Assembly: GCF_015291725.1 (NCBI RefSeq)
Contig: NZ_CP030038.1
Location: forward strand, 6,809,001-6,873,000
DNA length: 64,000 nucleotides
Direction of reading: 5' to 3'
DNA from: Bradyrhizobium sp. CCBAU 51765
GTDB taxonomy: Bacteria > Pseudomonadota > Alphaproteobacteria > Rhizobiales > Xanthobacteraceae
The first letter of the stretch is position 1. Every line of letters starts with the position of its first letter. Made by a program: the position numbers and the translations under genes. The notes beneath the pieces were generated by a model, which worked only from the letters and a program-made list of their open reading frames with translations, ran no database searches and was not told the origin of the DNA. Positions 1 to 8,615 of this stretch are shown one piece after another.

Positions 1-36
1 GGAAAAGCTGCAGGCATGGGTCGTTCAGCTCATTAT

Positions 37-52
37 TGGCCTGACCCTTGCT
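37..52 (+). promoter_or_regulatory. sigma54 (-24/-12) promoter of groES-groEL
   Basis: The sequence reads TGGCCTGACCCTTGCT, with GG and GC separated by exactly 10 bases as RpoN promoters require. The predicted start of transcription is near position 63, about 50 bases before the groES ATG. One chaperonin operon of B. japonicum is known to be NifA/sigma54 controlled, which fits. The NifA upstream site would lie to the left of this window and cannot be seen. Confidence 0.8.
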
Positions 53-113
53 ATAATTGGACTTGTCACAATGTGACTATCTGCAACTTGTTCAAAACGC
101 TCAGGAGTCTTGT

Positions 114-428
114 ATGAAATTTCGTCCGCTTCACGACCGCGTCGTAGTCAAGCGCATCGACGCTGATGAGAAGACCGCTGGTGGCATCATCATTCCCGAC
201 ACAGCAAAGGAGAAACCCTCGCAGGGCGAAGTCATTGCAATTGGCCCGGGCGGCCGCGATGAGACCGGCAAGCTGATTCCGATCGACATCGAGGTCGGAG
301 ACCGCGTGCTGTTCGGCAAATGGTCGGGTACCGAAGTCAAGATCAATAGCGAGGAGCTGTTGATCATGAAGGAGAGCGACATCATGGGCGTCCTCACAGA
401 TGTGTTTCCCAAAAAGAAAGCCGCCTAA
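114..428 (+). CDS. groES: co-chaperonin GroES
   Basis: A 104-residue 10-kDa chaperonin that caps the GroEL ring and helps fold proteins in the cytoplasm. The product begins MKFRPLHDRVVVKR and carries the mobile-loop region with GGIIIPDTAKEKPSQGEV and the C-terminal ESDIMGVL segment, all typical of GroES. A longer in-frame start exists at 57, but the ATG at 114 is preceded by AGGAG six bases upstream and gives the normal family length. groEL follows after 85 bases, so the two form an operon behind the sigma54 promoter at 37-52. In the symbiosis island this copy probably supplies extra chaperonin capacity during nitrogen fixation (inference from the promoter type). Confidence 0.97.
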   Translation: MKFRPLHDRVVVKRIDADEKTAGGIIIPDTAKEKPSQGEVIAIGPGGRDETGKLIPIDIEVGDRVLFGKWSGTEVKINSEELLIMKESDIMGVLTDVFPKKKAA

Positions 429-513
429 CCCAGCGCTCGCACAGCTCACTCCCTGAAGAGCGCCCACTTAGGCGCGCTGAAGGGTGAGAAAATAAGAACT
501 GAGGGAATTCTTA

Positions 514-2154
514 ATGTCAGCCAAAGAAGTCAAATTCGGAGTAGACGCGCGGGACCGCATGCTGCGCGGCGTCGACATCCTCGCCAATGCCGTGCAGGTC
601 ACGCTTGGTCCGAAGGGCCGCAACGTCGTGCTCGACAAGTCGTTCGGCGCGCCTCGCATCACCAAGGACGGCGTTGCCGTCGCCAAGGACATCGAACTCG
701 ACGACAAGTTTGAGAACATGGGCGCCCAGATGGTGCGCGAAGTCGCTTCGAAGGCGGCGGATGCTGCCGGCGACGGCACCACCACTGCGACCGTCCTGGC
801 CGCCGCGATAGTCCGCGAAGGCGCCAAGTCAGTTGCCGCCGGTATGAACCCGATGGACCTCAAGCGCGGTATTGACCTCGCGGTCGAAGCCGTCGTTGCG
901 GACCTCCAGAAGAACTCCAAGAAGGTCACCTCGAACGAGGAGATCGCCCAGGTCGGCACCATTTCGGCCAACGGCGACCAGGAGATCGGCAAGTTCCTCG
1001 CCGACGCCGTGAAGAAGGTCGGCAACGAAGGCGTGATCACGGTCGAAGAGGCCAAGTCGCTCGAGACCGAACTCGACGTCGTCGAGGGCATGCAGTTCGA
1101 CCGCGGCTACATCTCGCCCTACTTCGTGACCAACGCCGACAAGATGCGCGTCGAGATGGATGACGCCTACATTCTCATCAACGAGAAGAAGCTCTCCTCG
1201 CTGAACGAACTGCTGCCGCTGCTCGAGGCCGTGGTGCAGAGTGGTAAGCCGCTGGTCATCGTCGCCGAGGACGTCGAGGGCGAAGCGCTCGCGACCCTAG
1301 TCGTGAATCGCCTGCGTGGTGGCCTGAAGGTCGCGGCCGTCAAGGCTCCGGGCTTCGGCGATCGCCGCAAGGCCATGCTGCAGGACATCGCGATCCTGAC
1401 CGGCGGCCAGGCGATCTCGGAAGATCTCGGCATCAAGCTCGAGAACGTCACGCTCAACATGCTCGGTCACGCCAAGAAGGTGATGATCGACAAGGAGAAC
1501 ACCACGATCGTCAACGGCGCCGGCAAGAAGGCCGACATCGAGGCGCGCGTGGCCCAGATCAAGGCGCAGATCGCGGAGACAACCTCGGACTACGACCGTG
1601 AGAAGCTCCAGGAGCGACTTGCCAAGCTCGCGGGCGGCGTCGCGGTGATCCGCGTCGGAGGCGCGACCGAGGTCGAGGTGAAGGAGCGCAAGGATCGCGT
1701 TGATGACGCAATGCATGCGACCCGTGCGGCTGTCGAGGAAGGCATCCTGCCGGGCGGCGGCGTCGCCCTGCTCCGCGCTTCCGAGCAGCTCAAGGGCCTG
1801 CGCACCAAGAACGACGATCAGAAGACCGGCGTCGAGATCGTGCGCAAGGCACTGTCCTGGCCGGCCCGCCAGATTGCAATCAACGCCGGTGAAGACGGTT
1901 CGATCGTGGTCGGCAAAGTCTTGGACAACGAGCAGTACTCTTATGGCTTCGATGCGCAGACAGGCGAGTATAGCAACCTTGTCTCTAAGGGCATCATTGA
2001 CCCGACCAAGGTCGTGCGCATCGCTGTCCAGAACGCCTCCTCGGTGGCCGCTCTCCTGATCACGACGGAAGCGATGGTTGCCGAGCTGCCGAAGAAGGCC
2101 GCGGCTGGTCCAGCAATGCCTCCAGGCGCCGGTATGGGCGGTATGGACTTCTGA
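514..2154 (+). CDS. groEL: chaperonin GroEL
   Basis: A 546-residue 60-kDa chaperonin, full length for the family. It has the ATP-binding LGPKGRNVVLDKSFGAP and GDGTTTATVLA motifs near the N terminus, the apical-domain region in the middle, GGGVAL around residue 415, and the usual Gly-Met-rich tail ending GMGGMDF. It forms the double ring that folds client proteins with GroES. It is the second gene of the groES operon, followed 30 bases later by a strong hairpin terminator. Bradyrhizobium carries several groESL copies, and NifA control points to a symbiosis-specific one; nitrogenase or NifA itself are plausible clients, but that is inference. Confidence 0.98.
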   Translation: MSAKEVKFGVDARDRMLRGVDILANAVQVTLGPKGRNVVLDKSFGAPRITKDGVAVAKDIELDDKFENMGAQMVREVASKAADAAGDGTTTATVLAAAIVREGAKSVAAGMNPMDLKRGIDLAVEAVVADLQKNSKKVTSNEEIAQVGTISANGDQEIGKFLADAVKKVGNEGVITVEEAKSLETELDVVEGMQFDRGYISPYFVTNADKMRVEMDDAYILINEKKLSSLNELLPLLEAVVQSGKPLVIVAEDVEGEALATLVVNRLRGGLKVAAVKAPGFGDRRKAMLQDIAILTGGQAISEDLGIKLENVTLNMLGHAKKVMIDKENTTIVNGAGKKADIEARVAQIKAQIAETTSDYDREKLQERLAKLAGGVAVIRVGGATEVEVKERKDRVDDAMHATRAAVEEGILPGGGVALLRASEQLKGLRTKNDDQKTGVEIVRKALSWPARQIAINAGEDGSIVVGKVLDNEQYSYGFDAQTGEYSNLVSKGIIDPTKVVRIAVQNASSVAALLITTEAMVAELPKKAAAGPAMPPGAGMGGMDF

Positions 2155-2184
2155 TCTACTCTGCCAAATTATCAATGACCATGC

Positions 2185-2212
2185 AAAACCCTGGCGGGAA
2201 TGCCAGGGTTTT
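2185..2212 (+). terminator. rho-independent terminator of groESL
   Basis: A perfect inverted repeat, AAAACCCTGGC then a six-base loop then GCCAGGGTTTT, lies 30 bases after the groEL stop. The GC stem flanked by an A tract and a T tract is a textbook intrinsic terminator, possibly working in both directions. Confidence 0.9.
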
Positions 2213-2481
2213 GCGTCGGCGGGCTTGCAATATAGCCCTAGCAAGCCGCTGTGTGTCAGAAGGTTGCGTAATCGATGCTGTTGCGCATACGGTCGGGCAG
2301 ATCACGGGGAATGACTTTCTTGAGGATGCTAACGACTCTGAACGTGCTAGCGGGCTGGCTGGGCCACGTGGTTTTGCCGTAAAATTGGCGATTTGTTGCC
2401 GATTGCTCTCTAGGGGCTTTTTTGTTGTAGTGTTTGCGCAAAATCTCCGCCCTTTTCTGTGCGTCTGCAAGGCGGAGGCAC

Positions 2482-2643
2482 CGATCGTCGCTGAAATTCC
2501 GCCCGGAAGCGGCCGTTGAAAGCCTGGATGAACGCATCATCGTTTGGCTTGCCGGGCAGGCAAGCCAAGCATAACGCCGCGCTGTCGCCCTCAGTCAAGA
2601 TTGCGCGAGACAACTCGCTGCCCTGCTCGATGCGGATCGTCGA
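2482..2643 (-). pseudogene. IS3-family transposase (OrfB) fragment
   Basis: Read on the minus strand this stretch encodes TIRIEQGSEL and then GKPNDDAFIQAFNGRFRAEF, the end of the rve integrase core of IS3-family OrfB proteins (usually GKPTDNAFIEAFNG). The catalytic glutamate region is recognisable, but the sequence between the two blocks is altered and no full OrfB or terminal repeats are visible. It is a scar of an old insertion between groESL and the GH51 pseudogene. Confidence 0.7.
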
Positions 2644-2837
2644 TATCCCACTTCTTTGTAGGCCCTTTCCGGTATCTCCACGACGCCGCTGCCGAAGGCT
2701 CGTACTGCGCAAATGCCACAATAGATGCGGATCGGCTTCATAGAGTTCTCTCCCGTGTCGGCACGCATTTTCATTCGCTCCTTTCGCAGAGCAGCAGGCC
2801 ACGTCGTAACTGTCATCAGCCGCAGGCCAGCCGAGAA

Positions 2838-3530
2838 GAACATCAGGAAAGCCACAGTTCTGATCGATCGCGACTTCACCATTGGTCACACGAATTCTCG
2901 TCTGTTTGGTGCTTTCGTCGAACATCGGGGCCGATGCGTCTATGGTGGCATCTACGAGCCCGGCCATCGGAGCGCAGACGGTGCGGTTCATCGTTGCGCA
3001 ACATACCTAGTTTTGGCCAATGGGAAGAAACGGTCCTCGAACACAGCTTGATTACGTCGACTAAATTTCAATCCATACTTAACTCGGGAATTACAGTCAG
3101 GACATCGCCTCGTTTCTCGCGAGCACCGACGTGAGGACTGCTTTACTGATGAGGTCGTCGTCCTAGCTGATGCGGCTGCGGCCACGCGGCGCTCCAAAAA
3201 AAGCGTCTTATGCTCAGCTTCGACGAATGGAACGTCTGGTATCGAACGCGCAACGAGGCTACCCCGGCGGTAGACCGCTGGCTAGTGCCCCCCCATCCTT
3301 GAGGAAATCTATACAATGGAGGACGCGCTCGCCTTCGGCGGCGCCTGCATTTCCCTTCTGAATCACGCCGATTGGGTAGGAGTTGCCTGCCTGGCGCAAC
3401 TCGTGAACGGCATCGCGCCGATCATGACCAAGACAGGGAGGTGCGTGGCGCAAGACCATCTTCTTTCCTTTTGCGCATATGAGCCGCTTTGGTCGCGAAA
3501 GACTTTTGCACGCGCAAGAGCCACGGAGGA
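2838..3530 (+). pseudogene. GH51 alpha-L-arabinofuranosidase, decayed
   Basis: Several consecutive pieces, in different frames but in the right order, match the GH51 arabinofuranosidase family. About 2850-2990 gives FTIGHTNSRLFGAFVEHRGR and YGGIYEPGH, the N terminus. About 3030-3160 gives LEHS, DYVD and then LGNYSQDIASFLASTDV. About 3210-3290 gives MLSFDEWNVWYRTRN, and 3300-3520 gives MEDALAFGGACISLLNHADW and LAQLVNGIAPIMTKTG. The middle of the enzyme, including the acid/base region, is missing and there are several frameshifts and stops, so it is non-functional. An intact ancestor would have cleaved arabinose side chains from plant cell-wall polysaccharides. An IS3 scar lies just upstream on the other strand. 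Confidence 0.8.
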
Positions 3531-3870
3531 CATGTTTTGAATGCCATATTTCACGTTCGCCTCGCTATGCCGCCCAATGTTGCATGACAGACCTCTCCTC
3601 GGTCGGCTCACTTTGGGACGAGACACCAATCGACAACGCAGAGCGAGTCTTGAGAAGAATGGGAGGTTACTGAAACGAGCGTGTGCCTCCGATAGGTCCG
3701 ACAAGACTTATCTTAATGAGAGCCCACGCAGCGGTTGCAATAGGTCGAAGTCCCGCAGAACGTGCTTATACTGCACTTACATCCACACTATACCAATGTG
3801 TAACCGAGAGGTGCCGCGTTCTTACGTGCTCTCTCGCGATCAAGACGGCTGGGGCGCGGCTTCATCTAGC
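3531..3870. other. no supported gene between two pseudogenes
   Basis: Short open frames on both strands show no family resemblance. The stretch separates the GH51 remnant from the acyl-CoA dehydrogenase remnant. Confidence 0.5.
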
Positions 3871-4615
3871 ATGAACCGCGGCCGTATCGGTGTGGCTGCT
3901 ATGGGTCTTGGAGCCCTTGAGCGCGCTATCCAGGTCGCAGCCTCTTATGCAAGCCATCGCCGGCTCGGTAAACTGACGCATGATCGAGAACAGCTACATC
4001 GAGCAGTTATTTGGACAGATGGTGCTGCGGCGGAAAGTCGTGAAGGCGATGCTGGCCGCATCATGCCAACTTGTTTCAGCGCAAGGCGCGCCAAACGTCC
4101 ACCTTGCGTCGGCAACGAAGGTTTTGTCCTCGGAGTGGTGCGGCCTTGTCGCTGATCAATGCGTCCAGCTGTTAGGTGGCCGTGGTTACGACGAAGGAGC
4201 GCCTTTAGCCAAAATCTATCGAGACGCTCGCATCCTTCGCATCTTCGAAGGTCCGACTGAGGCGCTCCTATCACATCTCGGCCGCTGCCTCCTTTCTAAA
4301 GCCACGCGTGACGAAATAGCCGATCTCTTTCGGTCAGTTGGAGCGGCATCAGTCCATGCTGCTGCAATTGAGGAGCTCTCTGGGCTCAATGAGACAGATG
4401 GGGCCGTGCTGATCTATGCGGGTTGGCTCACCACATTGGGGCTGGCAAAAGCTGTCATGTCTGCTGGCTGCTTCTCTGCCTTAGATTGCGCCGCAGCGGC
4501 GGCTCACCTGGTCAGTTCCGAACTTGCAACTCTCCGTACTCGCGCGCCGGCCCGGCAATCTGTCGAAGTGCGCAATCTGGCTAGTCGGACTCTGACCACC
4601 TTCCTTGAAAGATGA
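3871..4615 (+). pseudogene. acyl-CoA dehydrogenase, C-terminal remnant
   Basis: The first part (3871-3985) reads MNRGRIGVAAMGLGALERAI and continues as a typical acyl-CoA dehydrogenase helical domain; a frameshift near 3980 then moves into a 211-residue frame. That frame contains LLGGRGYDEGAPLAKIYRD and ARILRIFEGPTEAL, the conserved C-terminal FAD/acyl-CoA site segment. The N-terminal half, with the start, substrate channel and FAD loops, is absent, so only the last third to half of the enzyme survives. The intact family oxidises acyl-CoA thioesters with FAD. The remnant ends normally at a TGA, so loss was from the 5' side. Confidence 0.75.
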
Positions 4616-4826
4616 GGCTTGTTCGATTCGCTCACCTGTCCTCACGGACGATTACCTTAGATTGGTGCAGTATGTCTGACAGCTGGCCGATGCCGGACGT
4701 CTTTCCACCTGCTGGTTCCGCGCGCGGACGATGCAACCGCGGAAAGGCGAAGCATCCCTGATGCACTGCCACATCGAATTCCGACAGGCTGCTATGAGGG
4801 CCTAACCTAATCTCGCTCCGGTCAGA

Positions 4827-5049
4827 CACCTCGATGTCGAGATCGAGCGCACCATCAACGGCCGGGACGCCGACGAGCGTCCCGCTGTGCGCGACGAAAA
4901 GAGCAAGCCGCGTCTTGAGTACATGCGCGACTTGTTGTTGCGCGGCGCGAAACCCTCTCGCCCTCCTCCGAGGTCCTGAAGCTTATGAATTACATGCTCC
5001 GCTAGATGACTTCGGCCGCTTCCTCGACGATGGCAGGATCTGCTTAACC
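4827..5049 (+). pseudogene. IS66-family TnpC transposase, left part of split remnant
   Basis: The frames encode DVEIERTINGRDADERPAVR, then SSEVLKLMNYMLR, then DFGRFLDDGRICLT, matching the end of IS66 TnpC (IEREINGR...AVRQEKSKP..., SSEVLKLMNYMLR, FLDDGRI.L.NN.AER). At least two frameshifts are present. The match stops abruptly at about 5049 and resumes at 6516, on the other side of an IS110-family element. Confidence 0.8.
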
Positions 5050-5076
5050 ACGGATGGTGTTGAGAAGTCCTTACCT

Positions 5077-6279
5077 TCAGTTCGTGGCAGCTTTTTTTGG
5101 TTTTTCCTTCCAGGCAGCCACCATGCGTTCGTAGGCCTGCTCGACGCGTGCGACGTAACCAGCTTCCCGTTCGCGGATTTCCTTGATCCAATAGTCCCGG
5201 CCCGGGCCAGCCTTGCCGTAGGCATGGGGAGCCCCAGCCTTCAGAGCCACCTTCCGGAGTTTCATCGCCGTGAACGCTGGCCGCGCGTAAGCGTAGTCCT
5301 TCCCGGTCGTCAGGACGTGCCAGATCATGACTGCGAGCTTGCGCGCCGTCGCGACGGCTGCGACCCCGGCCCCGTGCTTTTTCTGCGTTCGGTTGAAGAA
5401 TGCTCGCAACGGACCCGGCGCCGTCTTGGCTGACCACGCCGCCTCAACCAGCATCTTGCGGGCGTCACGGTTGCCCTGCTTCGAGATCCGGCCATGCCGT
5501 GCCGGGTGCTCGCCTGACTGCCGAACCCGCGGAGTCAACCCGAAATAGCTGCTGAGCTTATCCGGCGACGGGAAGCGTGCGATGTCGCCGATGGAGGCCA
5601 GTACACTCGATGCGACAACCGAACTCACGCCGGGGATCGTCATCAGCTTGAGAGCCCGTGGATCGTCCAGAGCCTGCTGGGCCACGACTTTGTCGATCTC
5701 CGACAGTTGCTTCGTCACGCGTTCGAGTTCCACGATCAGACGCCAGAGCATTGCACGCTCCTCCGATGGGAGAGGCAGACTGTCCAGCCAATGCTGTCCG
5801 CGCTTGCCGAAGAGATAGCCTTTGTAGGGCGGGATGAGGTGGGCATGCAGGATAGCCTTCATGCGTCCTTTAATCCGGATGATCTGCGCCAAGACGCCAG
5901 CGCGCTCGGCCATCTGGCGCCGGCGGCTGTAGGTGTCCTCGTCAGCAACCCAGACCTCCGGCAAGAAGCCGGCAGCATGCAACTTTGCCAGGGTCCCAGC
6001 ATCGACCTTGTCCGTTTTGACTCGCGCATAGGCAATCGCCCGAACGAGCCTCGGATTGGCGACCGCGACGCGCTTAACGTGCGGGCGCAGAATACGTTCG
6101 ACAGCCGCGCTGTTGCCCGTCACCTCGATGACCACCTCATCTTCGAGGCTGAGTGTCTTGGCAAAGGCGACAAGCCGATCGTGGACGAGATCTACGCGGA
6201 GCTGTCGGATTATTGTTCCGTCCTCCAGGATCGCCACCTGGGCGAACGATCGGTGGATGTCCATGCCGACGATTTGCAT
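5077..6279 (-). CDS. IS110-family transposase (DEDD recombinase)
   Basis: A 400-residue, apparently intact transposase. The N-terminal RuvC-like DEDD domain shows the first aspartate in VGMDIHRS, the glutamate in VIEVTGNSAAVE and the paired aspartates in VKTDKVDAGTLA. The C-terminal Tnp_20 domain contains the helix-hairpin-helix-like IPGVSSVVASSVLASIGD and then YFGLTPRVRQSGE with the conserved serine. Such enzymes cut and join DNA with a structured bridge RNA that pairs with target and donor. No frameshift or early stop is seen, so the element may still be mobile. Its AAATN end is 27 bases from the inferred element boundary. Confidence 0.92.
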   Translation of the reverse strand: MQIVGMDIHRSFAQVAILEDGTIIRQLRVDLVHDRLVAFAKTLSLEDEVVIEVTGNSAAVERILRPHVKRVAVANPRLVRAIAYARVKTDKVDAGTLAKLHAAGFLPEVWVADEDTYSRRRQMAERAGVLAQIIRIKGRMKAILHAHLIPPYKGYLFGKRGQHWLDSLPLPSEERAMLWRLIVELERVTKQLSEIDKVVAQQALDDPRALKLMTIPGVSSVVASSVLASIGDIARFPSPDKLSSYFGLTPRVRQSGEHPARHGRISKQGNRDARKMLVEAAWSAKTAPGPLRAFFNRTQKKHGAGVAAVATARKLAVMIWHVLTTGKDYAYARPAFTAMKLRKVALKAGAPHAYGKAGPGRDYWIKEIREREAGYVARVEQAYERMVAAWKEKPKKAATN

Positions 6280-6515
6280 GCTTGGTTCTCCTTGTCTCAG
6301 GAGCCAGTGGCTTGCAGGACATCTACGGATCCGCGCTCGCAGCGCAGCCGGGCAAGTCGTAGGGGGCGGCCAAGTAACAAAGCGAGCTCACAGCTCATGG
6401 TCATGGCGGCCTGCCACCGTTTCGTGCTCCAGCGCCCCTATCCCGGCTTCGACAGACTAATCCGGACGACCAGTCCTCTCCACCGGGTTTGAGCGCTGAA
6501 AACATCATGCCCTTT
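6280..6515 (-). ncRNA. candidate IS110 bridge RNA region
   Basis: In IS110-group elements the 5' non-coding end is transcribed into a bridge RNA with target-binding and donor-binding loops. This 236-base segment sits exactly there and contains short self-complementary stretches (for example around 6330-6350). I have not folded it, so only location and size support the call. Confidence 0.35.
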
Positions 6516-6600
6516 AACAATTGCGCTGAGCGCGCATTGAGAGGCATCGCCTTGGGAGCGCAACTGGACCTTCGCCGGTAGCCGGCGGGGACCGACCGTG
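6516..6600 (+). pseudogene. IS66-family TnpC transposase, right part of split remnant
   Basis: The frame resumes NNCAERALRGIALG and, after an internal stop, GTDRAAIM, the region just before the C terminus of IS66 TnpC (NNAAERALRGIALGRKSW...GG.RAA). It is the direct continuation of the fragment ending at 5049. Homology fades after about 6600. Confidence 0.75.
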
Positions 6601-7590
6601 CCGCCATCATGCTGACGATAGTCAGGACCGAACGCCTGCCAAGTGCTGCTCAAAGCCCTCTTGCCCGGCATGCCACCCTGGGGCTCTTCCGAGACCGCAT
6701 GCCTACCTGGGGCCAAGCTGTTACATTGGATGGATCGAAATTGCACGATTCCACGCTAGCCTCACGTCCAAAAACTCAATTGAGCTGACCCTATTATGGA
6801 TAGGCTTTCCAGAAGCTGTCGAGGCCGTCGCTCGTGAAGCAATGCATCGCCACATCGGCAAAAAGGAAACTGCCCCGCAGCTCTCAATCGTCGCGGGGCT
6901 TCCGCTCTGGAGGGCACGCTTCGCGAGCGGCTTGCTCGGACTCGCGGCAGCTGTTTCAGGAGAGACTACCGTGCGATTTCGGCCACAATATCGACAAACA
7001 ATGAGTCGTGAACAGTAAGCGTAGATCGGATCCCGTTTTGATTGGCGCTTCACGGTTATCTTGGCCCGCGTGATGCGCTGACGCGCCTTCCAGCTTCCGG
7101 ACAATGCGAAGACACCGGCATCACTGTCCGCAATGAAGCGGCGATAAAATCTATGGGCCGCACGGGCCGCATATGTACGTGCTCGGGAAAAGACGGGTCA
7201 CCTGTGACATCGAGCTATTCGACATCGTCCGACACACCGCCGACAACCTTCGGAGGACGCGACCGAGGGCATCGGATAACAGTGAAAGGCCGCCCGTTGG
7301 ACTGGTTTCCGATCCCTTTGCCTGGCTGTCGTCGAAGTCGCGGAGGTAGAGGATCGTCTTTCGTGAATGATGTCGCAGAGCCGCGCCTTGCAAATATCGA
7401 TGGGCTTCTGCTGACACCTTCTCGCGGCACATGGCATATGCGAGTTTCACGACCTCTTTGAAGAGATCGGCTTATGTCTATGCTCAACCATACCCTTAGG
7501 TCGGACGTCCGCTGGACAGATGGGTGGCTTCCAGCCAGGATGGCATCGCCCCACACCGGCCGCTTTCGTTTTGTGAATCGCGTCGGGTTC
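6601..7590. other. about 1 kb without a supported gene
   Basis: Open frames up to about 130 codons occur on both strands but none resembles a known family or has a convincing ribosome site. A + strand frame around 6700-7015 is open for about 100 codons and might be a decayed gene of unknown kind. Confidence 0.45.
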
Positions 7591-7608
7591 GTCAGCTTTC
7601 GGAAAGCT
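7591..7608 (+). promoter_or_regulatory. orphan tts box (TtsI site)
   Basis: GTCAGCTTTCGGAAAGCT matches the type III secretion box core GTCAGCTTGTCGAAAGCT at 15 of 18 positions and is followed by AGTCCTTCTA, fitting the downstream CC..CTA part. No convincing effector gene follows on the + strand, so it probably marks a lost or very short effector gene. Confidence 0.7.
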
Positions 7609-8615
7609 AGTCCTTCTACAGTGACATGGAAGTTAGCGGCGCGTGGTAGGGACAGCGCTTGCCCCGTGTATGCGTGGGGCTTTCGGGCGCCGAGTCACGT
7701 TTCTGCTAACTTCAACCAGTGCGGGCGTGGCAGCGACAGCGTCTGATTCACCGTCCTGACCAGCGCCGAGTCGCGCCCGCGCTGCTTCCGGTGCAACACT
7801 GGGATCATATGTAAGTCATCGGATCTTCCAGATCAAACCAACAGCCAGCTCAGCAGAGAGGGGGTCCAGGCCGTAAATTCGAAAATTGTTGAATGAGCTT
7901 GTAGTCGGCTCGCCCCAAAAGTTTGCCGTTAGGCTTGGAACGAACATAGTGCATAGTTTTCACTTTCGGTTCTGATGTTGAGATCTTCAAGCAGATCCGG
8001 ACCACAGCAAAAGCGGAATGACGAGGACAAGCACGGATTGTTGCCGAGCTCATGGCGAGCGTCGACTCGGTCGTGCGCTGGTGCGACGGCACGCATTGTC
8101 GTTGACAGCAGCTGCTTGCCTGGCGAGGTCAGTGGAGAAGCGGCCGGCGAAGATTCCAAAGCAGACGAAAATACAACTTGTGCCGATTGTGTTGGATGCG
8201 TGATGCCCGCCCTTAGCCCTGAGCGCAAGGGCTAAAGGCGTCGAAACCCACACGAAGAGCTTAGCCAACTTTTAGAAAAGTCTAACGGGCCGCCGGTCCT
8301 GCTTAAGTGCAAGCGCAGCCCATCCAGGCTTTGACGCGCCAGGGCACGAGCTCATCAATCTGAGTGACCGGCCAGCCTCTCTCTGGGCATTTTCCCCTCG
8401 CTGCATTACTTCCAGAGAGCTTCCGTCGAGCATGGCGCTCCAACGTCCGAAGGGGCGCCCTGAGCTCTGCTTCACGTCGGGCGCGCGTTGAGGGCGCCAC
8501 AATCCGTGTTCCCTGCCGTGGTTGCAATGCCGGACCCGTTGCGGATGTCCGGCATCGATCGCGAAAGAATCCGCTCGCGGGCCTCGGCCAAGTATCTTTG
8601 CAACGTCCCAAACAC
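7609..8615. other. no supported gene downstream of the orphan tts box
   Basis: Only short frames are open (for example 7975-8235 on the + strand, 86 codons, no recognised domain). It separates the orphan tts box from the end of nopT and may be a fully decayed effector gene. Confidence 0.4.

Larger units (their letters stand above)
5050..6515 (-). mobile_element. IS110-family insertion sequence nested in IS66 remnant
   Basis: The ends can be placed to within a few bases because the element splits a recognisable IS66 tnpC gene: ...RICLT stops at 5049 and NNCAERALRGIALG resumes at 6516. The resulting length, about 1466 bp, is normal for IS110 elements, which have no terminal inverted repeats and make no or minimal target duplications. 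The transposase gene leaves about 236 non-coding bases at its 5' side and only about 27 at its 3' side. That layout is typical of the IS110 group, whose bridge RNA lies upstream of the gene. Confidence 0.8.

Noticed and set aside
1297..2244. 315-codon minus-strand frame across groEL
   Set aside because: It is the mirror of the groEL coding frame in GC-rich DNA; groEL is certain.
5707..6492. 261-codon plus-strand frame over the IS110 transposase
   Set aside because: It is a shadow of the transposase gene with no domain of its own.
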